Positions 1 through 8,484 of a DNA stretch of 23,759 nt are shown one piece after another. Position 1 is the stretch's first letter; each line of letters begins with the position of its first letter. The translations under genes were made by a program, and so were the position numbers. Source of the DNA: Bacteroidales bacterium (GTDB lineage Bacteria > Bacteroidota > Bacteroidia > Bacteroidales > F082); contig JAEEII010000276.1 of NCBI GenBank assembly GCA_016281295.1, positions 1 through 23,759 on the forward strand, in the 5' to 3' direction. The notes under the pieces are model-generated. The model was not told where the DNA came from and did no database searches. It was given only the letters and a program-made list of their open reading frames with translations.

Positions 1-73
1 ACAATAAAGGAGGCCTTTTTGAACGCATTTCGACTATTTTTGGCTCTTATCTCGCCAAATTATAGTCCTAAAA

Positions 74-105
74 CAAAAATAGCAAAATCTTCTACATCCA
101 ACAAA
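74..105 (-). promoter_or_regulatory. Candidate promoter reading off the left edge
   Basis: On the minus strand there is a TATTTTTG box (74-81) with a TTTG (102-105) 20 bp upstream, which matches the Bacteroidota -33/-7 arrangement. The first downstream minus-strand ATG is at 28-26 and its frame stays open to the window edge (9 codons), so a gene may begin there. The -33 element lies in the A-tract of the neighbouring terminator, so the match could be chance. A second TATTTTTG on the plus strand (35-42) shows how easily such A/T motifs arise here. Confidence 0.35.
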
Positions 106-143
106 AAAAAGAGAGCGACCTTTTTAGTCGCCCTCTTTTTTAT
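103..143. terminator. Bidirectional intrinsic terminator after the GltS-like gene
   Basis: A hairpin with arms 111-119 and 127-135 (9 bp with one A/C mismatch) and a 7-nt loop is flanked by an A-tract (103-110) on the left and a T-tract (136-141) on the right. Either strand can therefore give a stem followed by U residues. It lies just past the stop of the minus-strand symporter gene at 168, so it most likely ends that transcript. Confidence 0.75.
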
Positions 144-167
144 TAGCTCCCTCTAAATTCTAAATTC

Positions 168-1583
168 TTAATTCTTAAATCTCTTAAAGATTTTCTTCCT
201 AAGCATAAACACCGTAAGCCCCGCCCAAAATACAATCAATATCCCTAAGGTAATCCACGTGGACTGTAAACTTTGAGGAGCAAAGCCCATCAACAACAAC
301 ACGGGGAAACCCAACACAATGGCGGCCAAAGTCTGAAGCACCAAGTTATTGGCAGCAGGTGTCTCAAACTTGGGGTCGATTTCACGCAACAAAATCATGC
401 CGTTGGAAGCTGTGCCCGTCAACATGCCAAACATCGAGAAGAAACCCTCGTATTGGTAGTCGGGATAGAGATGTTTGCTAATCCACAACACATAAACAAA
501 GGTGGCCAAAGCACCCAGTGCGCAGATGATGCTGAAAGGCAGTACAAACTTGCCAAACTCCTCGAAGTTGATTGCCGCAGTACCCGCCACAATCATGATG
601 TCGAAACAGAAACCGCTGATACGGTTCAGCATGTAATTGTTGATGTATTCACGCTTAATGATCCTGGACTTCTTGAAACGGTTCAAGATATTCTTGAACA
701 GGATGCCAAACAAGGTGCCAATCAAGAAGTTGAATCCCCAAAGCATGGGTTTCAAAGTGTTAGTGCCGAATTTACCCAGTTCCATGCCCTGGATCCAGTT
801 TGTGAACAGATAAACGAGGAAATACACAAAAAGCACCATGGAAATCTGCACCGATAGCTTGTCGATGGACTCCGCATCAGGAATCTCGTTCTTTCCTTCA
901 TAATCCTCAAGCTTATTCACTTGAGCATCCCTGATTTTCTTCGCGGAGAGCTTACCCTTACGACGAAGGATATTCATGTACACCACACCGATGACACTGC
1001 CCACGATAAATCCCATGGCTGCAATAGAGAGACCGAAATCAGCCCCAGCAAATTCCAGCCCCTGCTGTTCTGCCCATCCGGTGAAAATCTTTCCAAAGTT
1101 CAAGGCTTGTCCCGGACCTTGGCCGTAGCCCATCGGAAGCAACAATCCCGCGGCATAGAACAGCCGTTTCCCGAAAAGGAAAAAAGGAATGCTGACCAAC
1201 AATCCCACAATACCCTGAATAACATACGACGAAGCAGTGAGTGCCCCTGTCTCAATCACTTTCATAGGCGATGACTTCGACTCAATCTTATTGTTTTTCA
1301 ACGCTAACGCAACAAAACCAAGACCCAGGGCATGATAGGTAACCACCTCCATCATGGGTTTGTTAATCAACTCCTTACAACCAGGGATGGCCTTGAAAAC
1401 AAGGAGCAAAAGACCGCCTAACAACGCTGAAGGCAGTAAGCTTTTCTTAAGAAAAGGAATTTGGGTTCTACAGAGATTACCTAACAACAAAGCCGTTGCC
1501 AAGATGCAAAATTGGAGCAACCATTGCCATGCTTCTGGCCGGTCAAAGGTCATTACTGACACATCTAATATTGTCATGTTCAT
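168..1583 (-). CDS. Sodium/glutamate symporter-like protein (GltS/ESS family)
   Basis: This 471-residue polytopic inner-membrane protein has about a dozen hydrophobic segments and resembles the GltS (ESS) family of Na+-coupled glutamate carriers. Two re-entrant-loop-like glycine motifs are visible: GYGQGPGQALNFG in the N-terminal half and FGMLTGTASNGMILL in the C-terminal half, the pseudo-symmetric signature of the fold. It is longer than E. coli GltS (about 400 residues), with a charged cytoplasmic linker in the middle (KLEDYEGKNEIPDAES). The first motif differs from the GHGT-type motif I would expect of true GltS, so the substrate may not be glutamate. The start is placed at MNMTILDV, about 27 nt downstream of the predicted transcription start. 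It is divergent from the chromate-transporter genes and followed by a terminator at 103-143. The family call is fairly firm and the substrate is open. Confidence 0.85.
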   Translation of the reverse strand: MNMTILDVSVMTFDRPEAWQWLLQFCILATALLLGNLCRTQIPFLKKSLLPSALLGGLLLLVFKAIPGCKELINKPMMEVVTYHALGLGFVALALKNNKIESKSSPMKVIETGALTASSYVIQGIVGLLVSIPFFLFGKRLFYAAGLLLPMGYGQGPGQALNFGKIFTGWAEQQGLEFAGADFGLSIAAMGFIVGSVIGVVYMNILRRKGKLSAKKIRDAQVNKLEDYEGKNEIPDAESIDKLSVQISMVLFVYFLVYLFTNWIQGMELGKFGTNTLKPMLWGFNFLIGTLFGILFKNILNRFKKSRIIKREYINNYMLNRISGFCFDIMIVAGTAAINFEEFGKFVLPFSIICALGALATFVYVLWISKHLYPDYQYEGFFSMFGMLTGTASNGMILLREIDPKFETPAANNLVLQTLAAIVLGFPVLLLMGFAPQSLQSTWITLGILIVFWAGLTVFMLRKKIFKRFKN

Positions 1584-1615
1584 GATGCTTAAAATTTAAA
1601 TTCAGAACGAAATGG

Positions 1616-1647
1616 CAAACGTACGATTTTTATAGGAACTATCCAAA
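1616..1647 (-). promoter_or_regulatory. Promoter of the GltS-like gene
   Basis: Minus-strand TACGTTTG (1616-1623) matches the TAnnTTTG -7 box, with TTTG (1644-1647) 20 bp upstream. Predicted transcription begins near 1610, about 27 nt before the ATG at 1583. The -33 element lies only 10 bp from the -7 box of the divergent chromate-transporter gene, so the two polymerase sites overlap. Confidence 0.65.
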
Positions 1648-1657
1648 ACAAAAGTAT

Positions 1658-1665
1658 TATTTTTG
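1658..1665 (+). promoter_or_regulatory. -7 box of the chromate-transporter pair, possibly leaderless
   Basis: TATTTTTG matches TAnnTTTG and its last G is 5 nt before the ATG at 1670. In Bacteroidota, transcription usually starts 5-7 nt past this G, which would put the mRNA 5' end at or inside the start codon. No convincing TTG -33 element is seen 19-21 bp upstream. Confidence 0.5.
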
Positions 1666-1669
1666 CAGC

Positions 1670-2236
1670 ATGAAAACCGCCTTTCAGCTATTCTTCACCT
1701 TTTTTAAAATAGGCGCCTTCACATTGGGAGGCGGCTACGCCATGTTATCGATGGTGGAAAAAGCGGTTGTTGACAAAAAACATTGGATTCCCTCGGACGA
1801 GTTTTGGGACATGATTGCCGTCGTCCAATCGCTTCCCGGGGTGTTTGCGGTGAACACCGCCTTGTATGTGGGTCACAAAATCAATGGTGTCAGAGGTGCG
1901 GTAGCAGCCATGCTTGGCGCTATCATTCCCTCCATCACCATCATCTTGCTGTTAGCGACAGTGTTCAGGGAATACCGTGACCTTCCCGTTGTGGAACGTG
2001 TCTTCAAGGGCATCCGTCCTTGCGTGGTGGCATTAATCCTTGCTCCTTCGCTGCGGATGATCAAGTCGGCCAAAGTCACATGGAAGACCGCCATCATCCC
2101 CATCCTCGCCGTCTTCCTCATCTGGTGGTGCAAGGTCTCCCCTGCCATCGTCATTCTTGCGGCGCTTGCGGGAAGCATCATCTATGCGTTGATTATGGAA
2201 AAGAAAGTCAAACAAGCCCTAAAGGAGAATTCATGA
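1670..2236 (+). CDS. Chromate transporter family protein, half-size subunit 1
   Basis: This 188-residue membrane protein carries the CHR-family opening motif FKIGAFTLGGGYAML at about residues 12-26 and the conserved QSLPGVFAVNTALYVGHKING at about 53-73. Full-length ChrA proteins (about 400 residues) hold two copies of this domain. Here each copy is a separate gene (the short-chain CHR type), and the two probably assemble as a heterodimer. The C-terminal half is a run of hydrophobic helices ending in a basic tail. The stop codon overlaps the next start by 4 bp (ATGA at 2233-2236), so translation is probably coupled. Members export chromate in some bacteria, but many CHR pairs in anaerobes have no tested substrate, so chromate is only the family label. 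The start at 1670 leaves the usual short N-terminus before the motif. Confidence 0.9.
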   Translation: MKTAFQLFFTFFKIGAFTLGGGYAMLSMVEKAVVDKKHWIPSDEFWDMIAVVQSLPGVFAVNTALYVGHKINGVRGAVAAMLGAIIPSITIILLLATVFREYRDLPVVERVFKGIRPCVVALILAPSLRMIKSAKVTWKTAIIPILAVFLIWWCKVSPAIVILAALAGSIIYALIMEKKVKQALKENS

Positions 2237-2775
2237 TGGTCTATCTGCAGTTGCTTTGGGTATTTATCAAAATCGGTGTACTCGGTTTCGGAGGCGGCTA
2301 TGCCATGCTCTCCCTGATACAGCATGAGGTGGTTGACCATTACGCTTGGATGAATACCACGGAGTTTGCCGACATGGTGGCCATCTCACAGATGACTCCT
2401 GGTCCGATCTCCATCAACATGGCGACATACGTGGGTTATACCACCGGAGGATTCTTCGGTTCCCTCCTGGCCTCTTTCGCCCTCTGTCTGCCCTCCATCA
2501 TCATGGTCTATTTCATCATCAAGCTGTTCATGAACAAAAAAAACGGCTCCTTGATGAGCAATGTGCTGAAAGGATTGAAACCCGCCATCGCCGGGCTGAT
2601 CCTGGCGGCAGGTCTGGCCATGATGAATTCCCAGAACTTTGTCCAAATAGGCAAAGGCGAGAACAACATCAGCATCGTGATTTGTGTCCTCGCCTTTGTG
2701 GCTTCCTATTTCTTTAAGGCTAACCCGATTTTGTTGATTGTTTTGTCGGGTGTTGTAGGGTTCTTTGTGTATTAG
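2233..2775 (+). CDS. Chromate transporter family protein, half-size subunit 2
   Basis: This 180-residue partner of the upstream gene has IKIGVLGFGGGYAMLSL near the N-terminus, then MVAISQMTPGPISINMATYVGY, the second-half version of the CHR motif (MTPGP where subunit 1 has SLPGV). The difference between the copies suggests distinct N- and C-half roles, as in full-length ChrA, rather than a recent duplication. The frame is open upstream to 2020, but that part merely overlaps the preceding gene. The ATG at 2233 overlaps the previous stop and places the motif at the normal distance. Its TAG (2773-2775) overlaps the stop of the convergent acyl-CoA synthetase gene (2772-2774). Confidence 0.9.
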   Translation: MMVYLQLLWVFIKIGVLGFGGGYAMLSLIQHEVVDHYAWMNTTEFADMVAISQMTPGPISINMATYVGYTTGGFFGSLLASFALCLPSIIMVYFIIKLFMNKKNGSLMSNVLKGLKPAIAGLILAAGLAMMNSQNFVQIGKGENNISIVICVLAFVASYFFKANPILLIVLSGVVGFFVY

Positions 2776-4550
2776 TTCCCTTCAAACATCTTCTCGATCA
2801 CCTCTTTATATTTATTGGCGATGACTCTGCGCTTGACTTTCAACGTAGGCGTTACCAATCCGTTCGCTACAGTCCATTCATCAGCGATGAGCACGTGTTT
2901 CTTAATCTTCTCGGTCTCGCCCAAGCCCTTGTTAAGGTCCTGAACTTCCTTGAAATATAGCTTCTGAATATCGGGATTCTGCACCATCTCCGCAGGAGTG
3001 GTGAACTTGATTTTCTGCTTGGCACACCAAGTCTTCAGATAGGTAAAGCTCGGAACGATGAGAGCACCCGCGAATTTCTGGTTCTCACCGACAACCACCA
3101 CCTGCTCAATGAGTTTGGAGCCACAAAACTTGGTCTCGATGACATCGGGATTGATGTATTTACCACCCGAAGTCTTAAACAGACTCTTCAGGCGGCCCGT
3201 AATCTTCAGCAGGCCATTCTCGTTGAAACACCCCATGTCACCGGTATGGAACCAACCGTCTTTGTCGATGACTTCGGCGGTCAGGTCGGGACGTTTATAA
3301 TAGCCCATCATCACGTTATGTCCGCGGCAAACGACCTCTCCTTCATCCGTGATTCTCACTTCGACACCATTCAACGGAGGACCTACACACCCCACCTCAC
3401 GCTGATGCGGTCCCTGATCGCTCACAGCAATGACGGGCGAGGTCTCGGTAAGACCATAACCCTCAAACACAGGCATTTGAATGGCTGAGAAAAAGGCCGC
3501 CAACTTCTCATGAAGGGCAGCGGCACCCGACACCACACGCTCGAAACGGTCCGCGCCGATCTTCTCACGAATCTTTGAGTACACGAGTTTGTCGGCAATG
3601 CGCAGCTTCAGATTATAGAACCAGCCACGTTTGTCATCATCGATTTTATAGCGTTCGGCAAGATGCACCGCCCAGAAGAAAATCATTCTCGAAATGCCTT
3701 TCATCTTTTTGCCGGAAGCGATGATGCCTTCATAAAAACGTTCAAGCACACGAGGCACGCAGCACATCATGGAAGGCCGTAACTCTTTGATGTTGTCGGC
3801 AAGCGTGGCCAAGCTCTCGGCATAATAAATCGCCATGCCTTTATATTGATAGGTGTAAATCAAGAGCCGCTCGTAAGCATGGCATTCAGGCAGGAAGGAA
3901 AAAGCGATGCTTCCAGGTTTGCATGAAATGATATGCACGACATTCAACACCTGGTTGATGATGTTGGAATGAGAAAGCATCACACCTTTCGGGACGCCCG
4001 TGGTTCCAGAAGTATAAATCAGCGTCATACAGTCCTCGCTCTTCACCGCGGCTTTGCGACGTTCAAGTTCCTCTGGATGTGGATGTTCTGTACCCAAATC
4101 AATCAGCTGAGAGAAATACGGATATTTCTCACGGTCAATCATGGTGTAAACCTGTTTCAAGCCCGGGATGTCAGGCAGCACATTGGTAACCTTATTCATC
4201 ACCGCCAGACCATCCAGGAACACCAGCTTGGCCTCACAATCTTTCAGGATGAAATGATAGTCCTCCTGACTGATGGTAGGATAAATCGGAACATTGATGG
4301 CACCCACCTGCATGACCGCCATGTCGATGACGTTCCATTCAGGACGGTTAGTGACAATAAAAGCCACTTTGTCACCCGGCTGAATACCCAGTTCTATAAG
4401 CGCATAGCTCAACTTATCGGTGAGATCGATATATTCCTGAATACTGTATCTGCGCCACTCACCGTCTTTTTTTCCAGCAAGTGCAACAGGTTGATCCGCA
4501 TAATGCTCCAGATAATTCGGTAGCAGATCAAATATTCGTTTGATTTCCAT
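2772..4550 (-). CDS. Long-chain acyl-CoA synthetase (AMP-forming)
   Basis: This 592-residue member of the ANL (AMP-binding) superfamily activates fatty acids with ATP and CoA by way of an acyl-adenylate. Visible motifs are the P-loop YTSGTTGVPKG (about 179-189), the adenine-binding GYGLTETSP (about 364-372), HTGD with the ribose-binding Asp (about 435-438), and the hinge region TGRLKSLFKTSGGKYINP (about 451-468), whose tail matches the long-chain synthetase form. The overall length and the insertion around YKIDDDKRGWFYNLKLRIADKL are typical of the bacterial FadD/FAA-like clade seen in Bacteroidota. It has its own promoter just upstream (minus strand) and is divergent from clpB. There are no beta-oxidation genes nearby, so the likely role is salvage of exogenous fatty acids for membrane lipids (inference). 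The start at 4550 gives the typical N-terminus. Confidence 0.9.
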   Translation of the reverse strand: MEIKRIFDLLPNYLEHYADQPVALAGKKDGEWRRYSIQEYIDLTDKLSYALIELGIQPGDKVAFIVTNRPEWNVIDMAVMQVGAINVPIYPTISQEDYHFILKDCEAKLVFLDGLAVMNKVTNVLPDIPGLKQVYTMIDREKYPYFSQLIDLGTEHPHPEELERRKAAVKSEDCMTLIYTSGTTGVPKGVMLSHSNIINQVLNVVHIISCKPGSIAFSFLPECHAYERLLIYTYQYKGMAIYYAESLATLADNIKELRPSMMCCVPRVLERFYEGIIASGKKMKGISRMIFFWAVHLAERYKIDDDKRGWFYNLKLRIADKLVYSKIREKIGADRFERVVSGAAALHEKLAAFFSAIQMPVFEGYGLTETSPVIAVSDQGPHQREVGCVGPPLNGVEVRITDEGEVVCRGHNVMMGYYKRPDLTAEVIDKDGWFHTGDMGCFNENGLLKITGRLKSLFKTSGGKYINPDVIETKFCGSKLIEQVVVVGENQKFAGALIVPSFTYLKTWCAKQKIKFTTPAEMVQNPDIQKLYFKEVQDLNKGLGETEKIKKHVLIADEWTVANGLVTPTLKVKRRVIANKYKEVIEKMFEGN

Positions 4551-4584
4551 ACAGTTAAATAAAAAATCGTTTTCAATTGTGCCG

Positions 4585-4592
4585 CAAAGATA
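4585..4592 (-). promoter_or_regulatory. -7 box of the acyl-CoA synthetase gene
   Basis: Minus-strand TATCTTTG is a consensus TAnnTTTG box whose G is 35 nt before the ATG at 4550. The -33 position has no clear TTG, so the match is to the -7 box only. Confidence 0.55.
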
Positions 4593-4627
4593 AACTTTTT
4601 TTCCATTTGTCGGTAATAATTTATAGA

Positions 4628-4675
4628 ATATGTCAAATTGTCATACAAATCTTAAATATATGTCATTTTGTCCTA
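4628..4675. repeat. Two 18-bp direct repeats upstream of clpB (putative operators)
   Basis: ATATGTCAAATTGTCATA (4628-4645) and ATATGTCATTTTGTCCTA (4658-4675) match at 15 of 18 positions and are spaced 30 bp apart. Each contains two TGTC cores 8 bp apart, so four cores lie at 4631, 4639, 4661 and 4669. The second box covers the TTTG (4667-4670) that would be the -33 element of the best clpB promoter candidate, whose -7-like TAAAATTTTG (4691-4700) begins 20 bp later. They may be tandem sites for a stress regulator. Confidence 0.5.
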
Positions 4676-4747
4676 TAATAAGGATTTGGATAAAATTTTG
4701 ATTCCCCCCAACCGACTAACAAATGAACAACTAAAAAAAATAATATT

Positions 4748-6883
4748 ATGCAGAACAAGTATGAATCATTAAGCCGCTACGCCAAAAATCTGAATGAGTT
4801 GGCCAAAGCGGGCAAGCTGGATCCCGTGATAGGACGTGACGAGGAGATCCGGCGTGTCTTACAAATCCTGTCACGTCGAACCAAGAACAACCCTATTTTG
4901 ATTGGCGAGCCGGGTGTCGGCAAGACCGCCATCGTGGAAGGTCTGGCCCAGCGTGTCGTCAACGGTGACGTGCCGGAGAACCTGAAAAACAAGATGGTCT
5001 TCTCGCTTGACATGGGTGCCTTGATTGCAGGTGCCAAATACCAAGGCGAGTTCGAGGAGCGTCTGAAGAGCGTCATCAAGGAAGTCGTTGACAGCTCGGG
5101 TGATGTGGTGTTGTTCATCGATGAGATCCACACCCTGGTTGGTGCCGGTGCCACGGGAGGCGCCATGGACGCGGCCAACATCTTGAAGCCCGCCTTGTCA
5201 CGTGGTGAGTTACAATGTATTGGAGCCACCACCCTGAAGGAATACCAGCAATATTTCGAGAAGGACAAAGCATTGGAGCGGCGTTTCCAGATTGTCATGG
5301 TCGATGAGCCCGACGAGGCATCCGCCATCTCCATCCTCCGTGGTTTGAAAGAGCGTTATGAGAACCACCATCACATCCGAATCCTCGACGAAGCCATCGT
5401 GGCTGCCGTCCAGCTCTCCGTGCGATACATCTCCGACCGTTTCCTTCCCGACAAAGCCATCGACCTTATCGATGAGGCCGCTGCGCGTCTCCGTCTGCAA
5501 ATCGACTCCGTGCCGGAAGACCTCGAGAATGTGGAACGCGCCATCCGTCAGCTGGAGATTGAACGCGAGGCCCTGAAACGCGAAAATGACACCAAGAAGG
5601 TCAACGAACTAGGAGAAGAACTCGACAAACTCAACGCTCAAAAGACAGCCATCAAAGCTAAATGGGAAAAAGAACGCCACTTTGTGGAAATCATCCAAAA
5701 GGAGAAGAACAATATCGAGCAATACAAACATCAAGCAGCCGTAGCGGAACGCGATGGCGACTATGGTCGAGTCGCTGAGTTACGTTATGGCAAGATACGC
5801 GACGCGGAGGCCAACATCGAGAAGGCCAAAGCCGAATTGATGAAAGTGCAGGGCGACCATCCGCTGATCGACGAAGAGGTTTCTTATCAAGATGTCGCCG
5901 AGATTGTGTCACGGTGGACTGGCATCCCCGTGAAGAAGATGATGCAAAGCGAGCGTGAGAAGCTGCTGAACCTCGAACGCGAGTTGCACAAACGTGTCGT
6001 GGGACAAGACGAAGCCATACAGGCAGTCTCTGACGCCATCCGAAGGAGCCGCGCAGGCTTACAAGATGCGAAACGTCCTATCGGATCCTTCATCTTCATG
6101 GGCAGCACCGGCGTCGGCAAGACCGAGCTAGCAAAAGCCCTTGCTGAGTTCCTCTTCGACAACGAGAACAACATGGTGCGTATCGACATGTCTGAATACC
6201 AAGAGCGTCACACTGTGTCACGACTCATCGGAGCACCTCCAGGATATGTCGGCTACGAGGAAAGCGGCCAGTTGACAGAAGCCGTGCGGCGTAAGCCCTA
6301 CTCAGTCATCCTGCTCGACGAAATCGAGAAAGCACACCCCGACGTGTTCAACATCTTGCTCCAGGTACTTGACGACGGACGACTCACCGACAACAAGGGA
6401 CGTACCGTTGACTTCAAGAACACCATCGTCATTATGACGTCCAACATCGGTGCTAGCATCATCCAGGAGCGAATGGCAGATGCCGCCTCAGCCACTTCTG
6501 ACATCGTATTCGAGCAGACCCGGAACGAAGTCATGAACCAGTTGCGGCAGTTCATGAGGCCGGAATTCCTGAACCGTGTCGATGACATCATCATGTTCCG
6601 TCCTTTGAACGAGAGCCAAATCGCCGAAGTGGTGAGGATGCAGTTCGACCACGTGAAGAAGATGCTTGACGACAACGGCATTAGCATCAACATCACCGAC
6701 GAAGCGGTGGATCTCATCGCCCGTCAAAGCTACGACCCGCAATATGGCGCGCGTCCAGTGAAACGTATGATGCAACGTGAGCTGCTGAATGAGTTGTCAA
6801 GGATGATCCTTGCTGATGAGGTTGACAAAACCAAGCCAATCACAGTAACCGTCCAAAACGGAACTCTCACCTTTATTAATTAA
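4748..6883 (+). CDS. clpB: ClpB-type AAA+ disaggregase lacking the N-terminal domain
   Basis: This 711-residue, two-ring AAA+ chaperone threads aggregated proteins through its pore, normally with DnaK/DnaJ/GrpE. Order of parts: D1 ATPase with Walker A GEPGVGKT (53-60), pore loop [12 protein letters not shown] (about 86-97) and Walker [10 protein letters not shown] (120-128); the ClpB-specific coiled-coil middle domain (about 262-375, with AELRYGKI at 343-350); D2 ATPase with GSTGVGKT (452-459), pore loop GYVGYEESG (499-507), [11 protein letters not shown] (520-530) and sensor-2 GARPVKR. There is no IGF/IGL ClpP-docking loop, which with the full middle domain argues against ClpA/ClpC. The usual N-terminal domain of about 150 residues is absent, and an in-frame TGA at 4724-4726 rules out a longer start. 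Its size is close to the short ClpB form that E. coli makes from an internal start. Confidence 0.95.
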   Translation: MQNKYESLSRYAKNLNELAKAGKLDPVIGRDEEIRRVLQILSRRTKNNPILIGEPGVGKTAIVEGLAQRVVNGDVPENLKNKMVFSLDMGALIAGAKYQGEFEERLKSVIKEVVDSSGDVVLFIDEIHTLVGAGATGGAMDAANILKPALSRGELQCIGATTLKEYQQYFEKDKALERRFQIVMVDEPDEASAISILRGLKERYENHHHIRILDEAIVAAVQLSVRYISDRFLPDKAIDLIDEAAARLRLQIDSVPEDLENVERAIRQLEIEREALKRENDTKKVNELGEELDKLNAQKTAIKAKWEKERHFVEIIQKEKNNIEQYKHQAAVAERDGDYGRVAELRYGKIRDAEANIEKAKAELMKVQGDHPLIDEEVSYQDVAEIVSRWTGIPVKKMMQSEREKLLNLERELHKRVVGQDEAIQAVSDAIRRSRAGLQDAKRPIGSFIFMGSTGVGKTELAKALAEFLFDNENNMVRIDMSEYQERHTVSRLIGAPPGYVGYEESGQLTEAVRRKPYSVILLDEIEKAHPDVFNILLQVLDDGRLTDNKGRTVDFKNTIVIMTSNIGASIIQERMADAASATSDIVFEQTRNEVMNQLRQFMRPEFLNRVDDIIMFRPLNESQIAEVVRMQFDHVKKMLDDNGISINITDEAVDLIARQSYDPQYGARPVKRMMQRELLNELSRMILADEVDKTKPITVTVQNGTLTFIN

Positions 6884-6914
6884 CAAAGGCTTTCTCAACC
6901 AAGCCTCATAAAAC

Positions 6915-6946
6915 AGCCGAGGGCGGAGCTTGCTCCACCCTCGGCT
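6915..6946. terminator. Hairpin between convergent clpB and trkH
   Basis: Arms of 15 nt (6915-6929 and 6932-6946) match as a perfect inverted repeat except for one mismatch and form a GC-rich stem capped by a CTTG tetraloop. It sits 31 nt past the clpB stop and 20 nt past the trkH stop, so it can serve both genes. There is no long T-tract on either side, so termination may rely on stem strength, or the hairpin may protect the mRNA 3' end. Confidence 0.7.
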
Positions 6947-6966
6947 ATTATTATCTCTTTCCACCT

Positions 6967-8475
6967 CTAACCTCTCCCCTCCTTCGTCACCCAAGAGGAA
7001 CGGAAGAAAATCAGCAAGACGGTGAAAATCTCCAAACGGCCAAGCAACATGTCAAGGCAAAACAACCATTTGGCTAAGTTTGGCAAATCAGCTACACTCG
7101 CATCAGGGCCAGTGGCTCCCGAGCCAACTCCCAGATTACTAAAATAGGTGATGAAAGCGACCCCAGCGTCTTCCACACTCAAACCCGCACACGTCAAAAC
7201 CACCACATTAATCACCAAGAGAATAATAAACCAGGAAAAAAAGCTGGATACTCTTCTGACAGTGCGTTCATCAATGGTTTGCCCCGAAACTTTCAGCGAA
7301 AACATTCCAGTAGGGTGAATCAGTTCCTTCAAGGCGTTTTTGATGAACTTGAAGATGACGATGACACGCGCCATCTTGACACCACCACTCGCCGAACCGG
7401 CACAACCACCAACAATTTGCATCAGCAGTGTGGGAATCACAAAAAGCATCCCCCATAAGTCGTAATTGGAGTTACGGCCTGAAAAACCCGTGTTCGACAA
7501 CATGGAAGCCACATGGAACAAGGAGGTCTCGAATAGCTCCTCCCCTCCTTTCGGGAATGCGGCTAATTGTTGTTCGGTCACCCCATTCAACCGAGGAGCC
7601 AAAACGAACAACCCCACAAAGAACAAGGTCATCACAATGATAGATTTCAGATACAAATCAACCTCCTCGTTTTTGAAAAGCAAGTCCCATCGGCCTGAAG
7701 CCAAAAAGTAAAACATCGAGAAGTTGATTGCAGAGATAATCATGAAAAAGATCGCCACGTATTCAACGTAATCCGACTGGAAATATCCCAGACTATCCTG
7801 GTGCGTTCCAAAGCCACCCGTGGAGATGGTGGTGAAGGCATGGCAAACCGCGTCGAACAACGACATGGGTCCCAATGAATAAAGGAATGCACATAATAAC
7901 GTGATAAAGATGTAGATGGTCCAAAGGATGCGCGCGGTGACATGCATCGATGGCGACAGTTTCTCCACACTCATCCCGGGAGACTCTGCTGCGAACAATG
8001 AGGTTTTTGACGCCCTTGTCACTGTCGGGATAAAAGCTAGCGTGAAAACCACGACACCCAAACCACCCATCCACTGCATGATGGCCCTCCAAAACAAAAT
8101 GCCATGAGTCTGCTGATCCACATTCTCCAAGATGGTGGAACCTGTCGTCGTGAAACCCGAGATGGTCTCAAAGAAAGCATCTGTCACATTGTCAATGGAG
8201 CCACTGAGCAGGAATGGCAACATCCCGAACAAGGAATACATGATCCATGACAGCGAGACAATCACAAAAGTGTCATCATTGTCGTATCCCTTCTTCCAAA
8301 CCTTTCCTGCGAGATAAAACACCAAGCCGACTCCGCCAGTGATCGCAGCGGTAATCAGAAAAGCCATGTAGTCGTTTTCGCCGCATCTTACATGATAAAA
8401 CCATGACACTGCCGCAGTCAGCAACAGTGCCATGGTCTCAATGAATAAGAGTACGCCGAAAAGCCTGCTTTTCAT
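6967..8475 (-). CDS. trkH: TrkH-type potassium uptake protein
   Basis: This 502-residue inner-membrane K+ channel/transporter subunit belongs to the Trk/Ktr/HKT superfamily. The four pore-loop filter segments are visible: SGFTTTGST (about 106-114), FTTISTGGFG (about 214-223), SMLSNTGFSG (about 324-333) and YFSNLGVGSG (about 444-453). The loop GGCAGSASGGVKMAR (about 356-370) is also typical of TrkH. Length matches the family (about 480-500). The partner NAD-binding subunit TrkA is not in the window and must be elsewhere if it is used. The gene begins 9 nt after the DUF2750 gene, itself 5 nt after yidC, so all three are probably cotranscribed. Transcription ends toward the hairpin at 6915-6946. 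Confidence 0.93.
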   Translation of the reverse strand: MKSRLFGVLLFIETMALLLTAAVSWFYHVRCGENDYMAFLITAAITGGVGLVFYLAGKVWKKGYDNDDTFVIVSLSWIMYSLFGMLPFLLSGSIDNVTDAFFETISGFTTTGSTILENVDQQTHGILFWRAIMQWMGGLGVVVFTLAFIPTVTRASKTSLFAAESPGMSVEKLSPSMHVTARILWTIYIFITLLCAFLYSLGPMSLFDAVCHAFTTISTGGFGTHQDSLGYFQSDYVEYVAIFFMIISAINFSMFYFLASGRWDLLFKNEEVDLYLKSIIVMTLFFVGLFVLAPRLNGVTEQQLAAFPKGGEELFETSLFHVASMLSNTGFSGRNSNYDLWGMLFVIPTLLMQIVGGCAGSASGGVKMARVIVIFKFIKNALKELIHPTGMFSLKVSGQTIDERTVRRVSSFFSWFIILLVINVVVLTCAGLSVEDAGVAFITYFSNLGVGSGATGPDASVADLPNLAKWLFCLDMLLGRLEIFTVLLIFFRSSWVTKEGRG

Positions 8476-8484
8476 AGTGTTGAA

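Noticed and set aside
273..857. Long open frame on the plus strand opposite the GltS-like gene
   Set aside because: It is the antisense shadow of a gene with clear membrane-protein character. Its predicted protein is rich in His and Gln with no recognisable domain. The same holds for similar frames opposite clpB, GAPDH, rpoD and the HtrA gene.
4674..4679. TATAAT upstream of clpB as an E. coli-type -10 box
   Set aside because: The primary sigma factor encoded here belongs to a phylum that uses TAnnTTTG boxes, and no TTGACA-like element lies 17 bp upstream.
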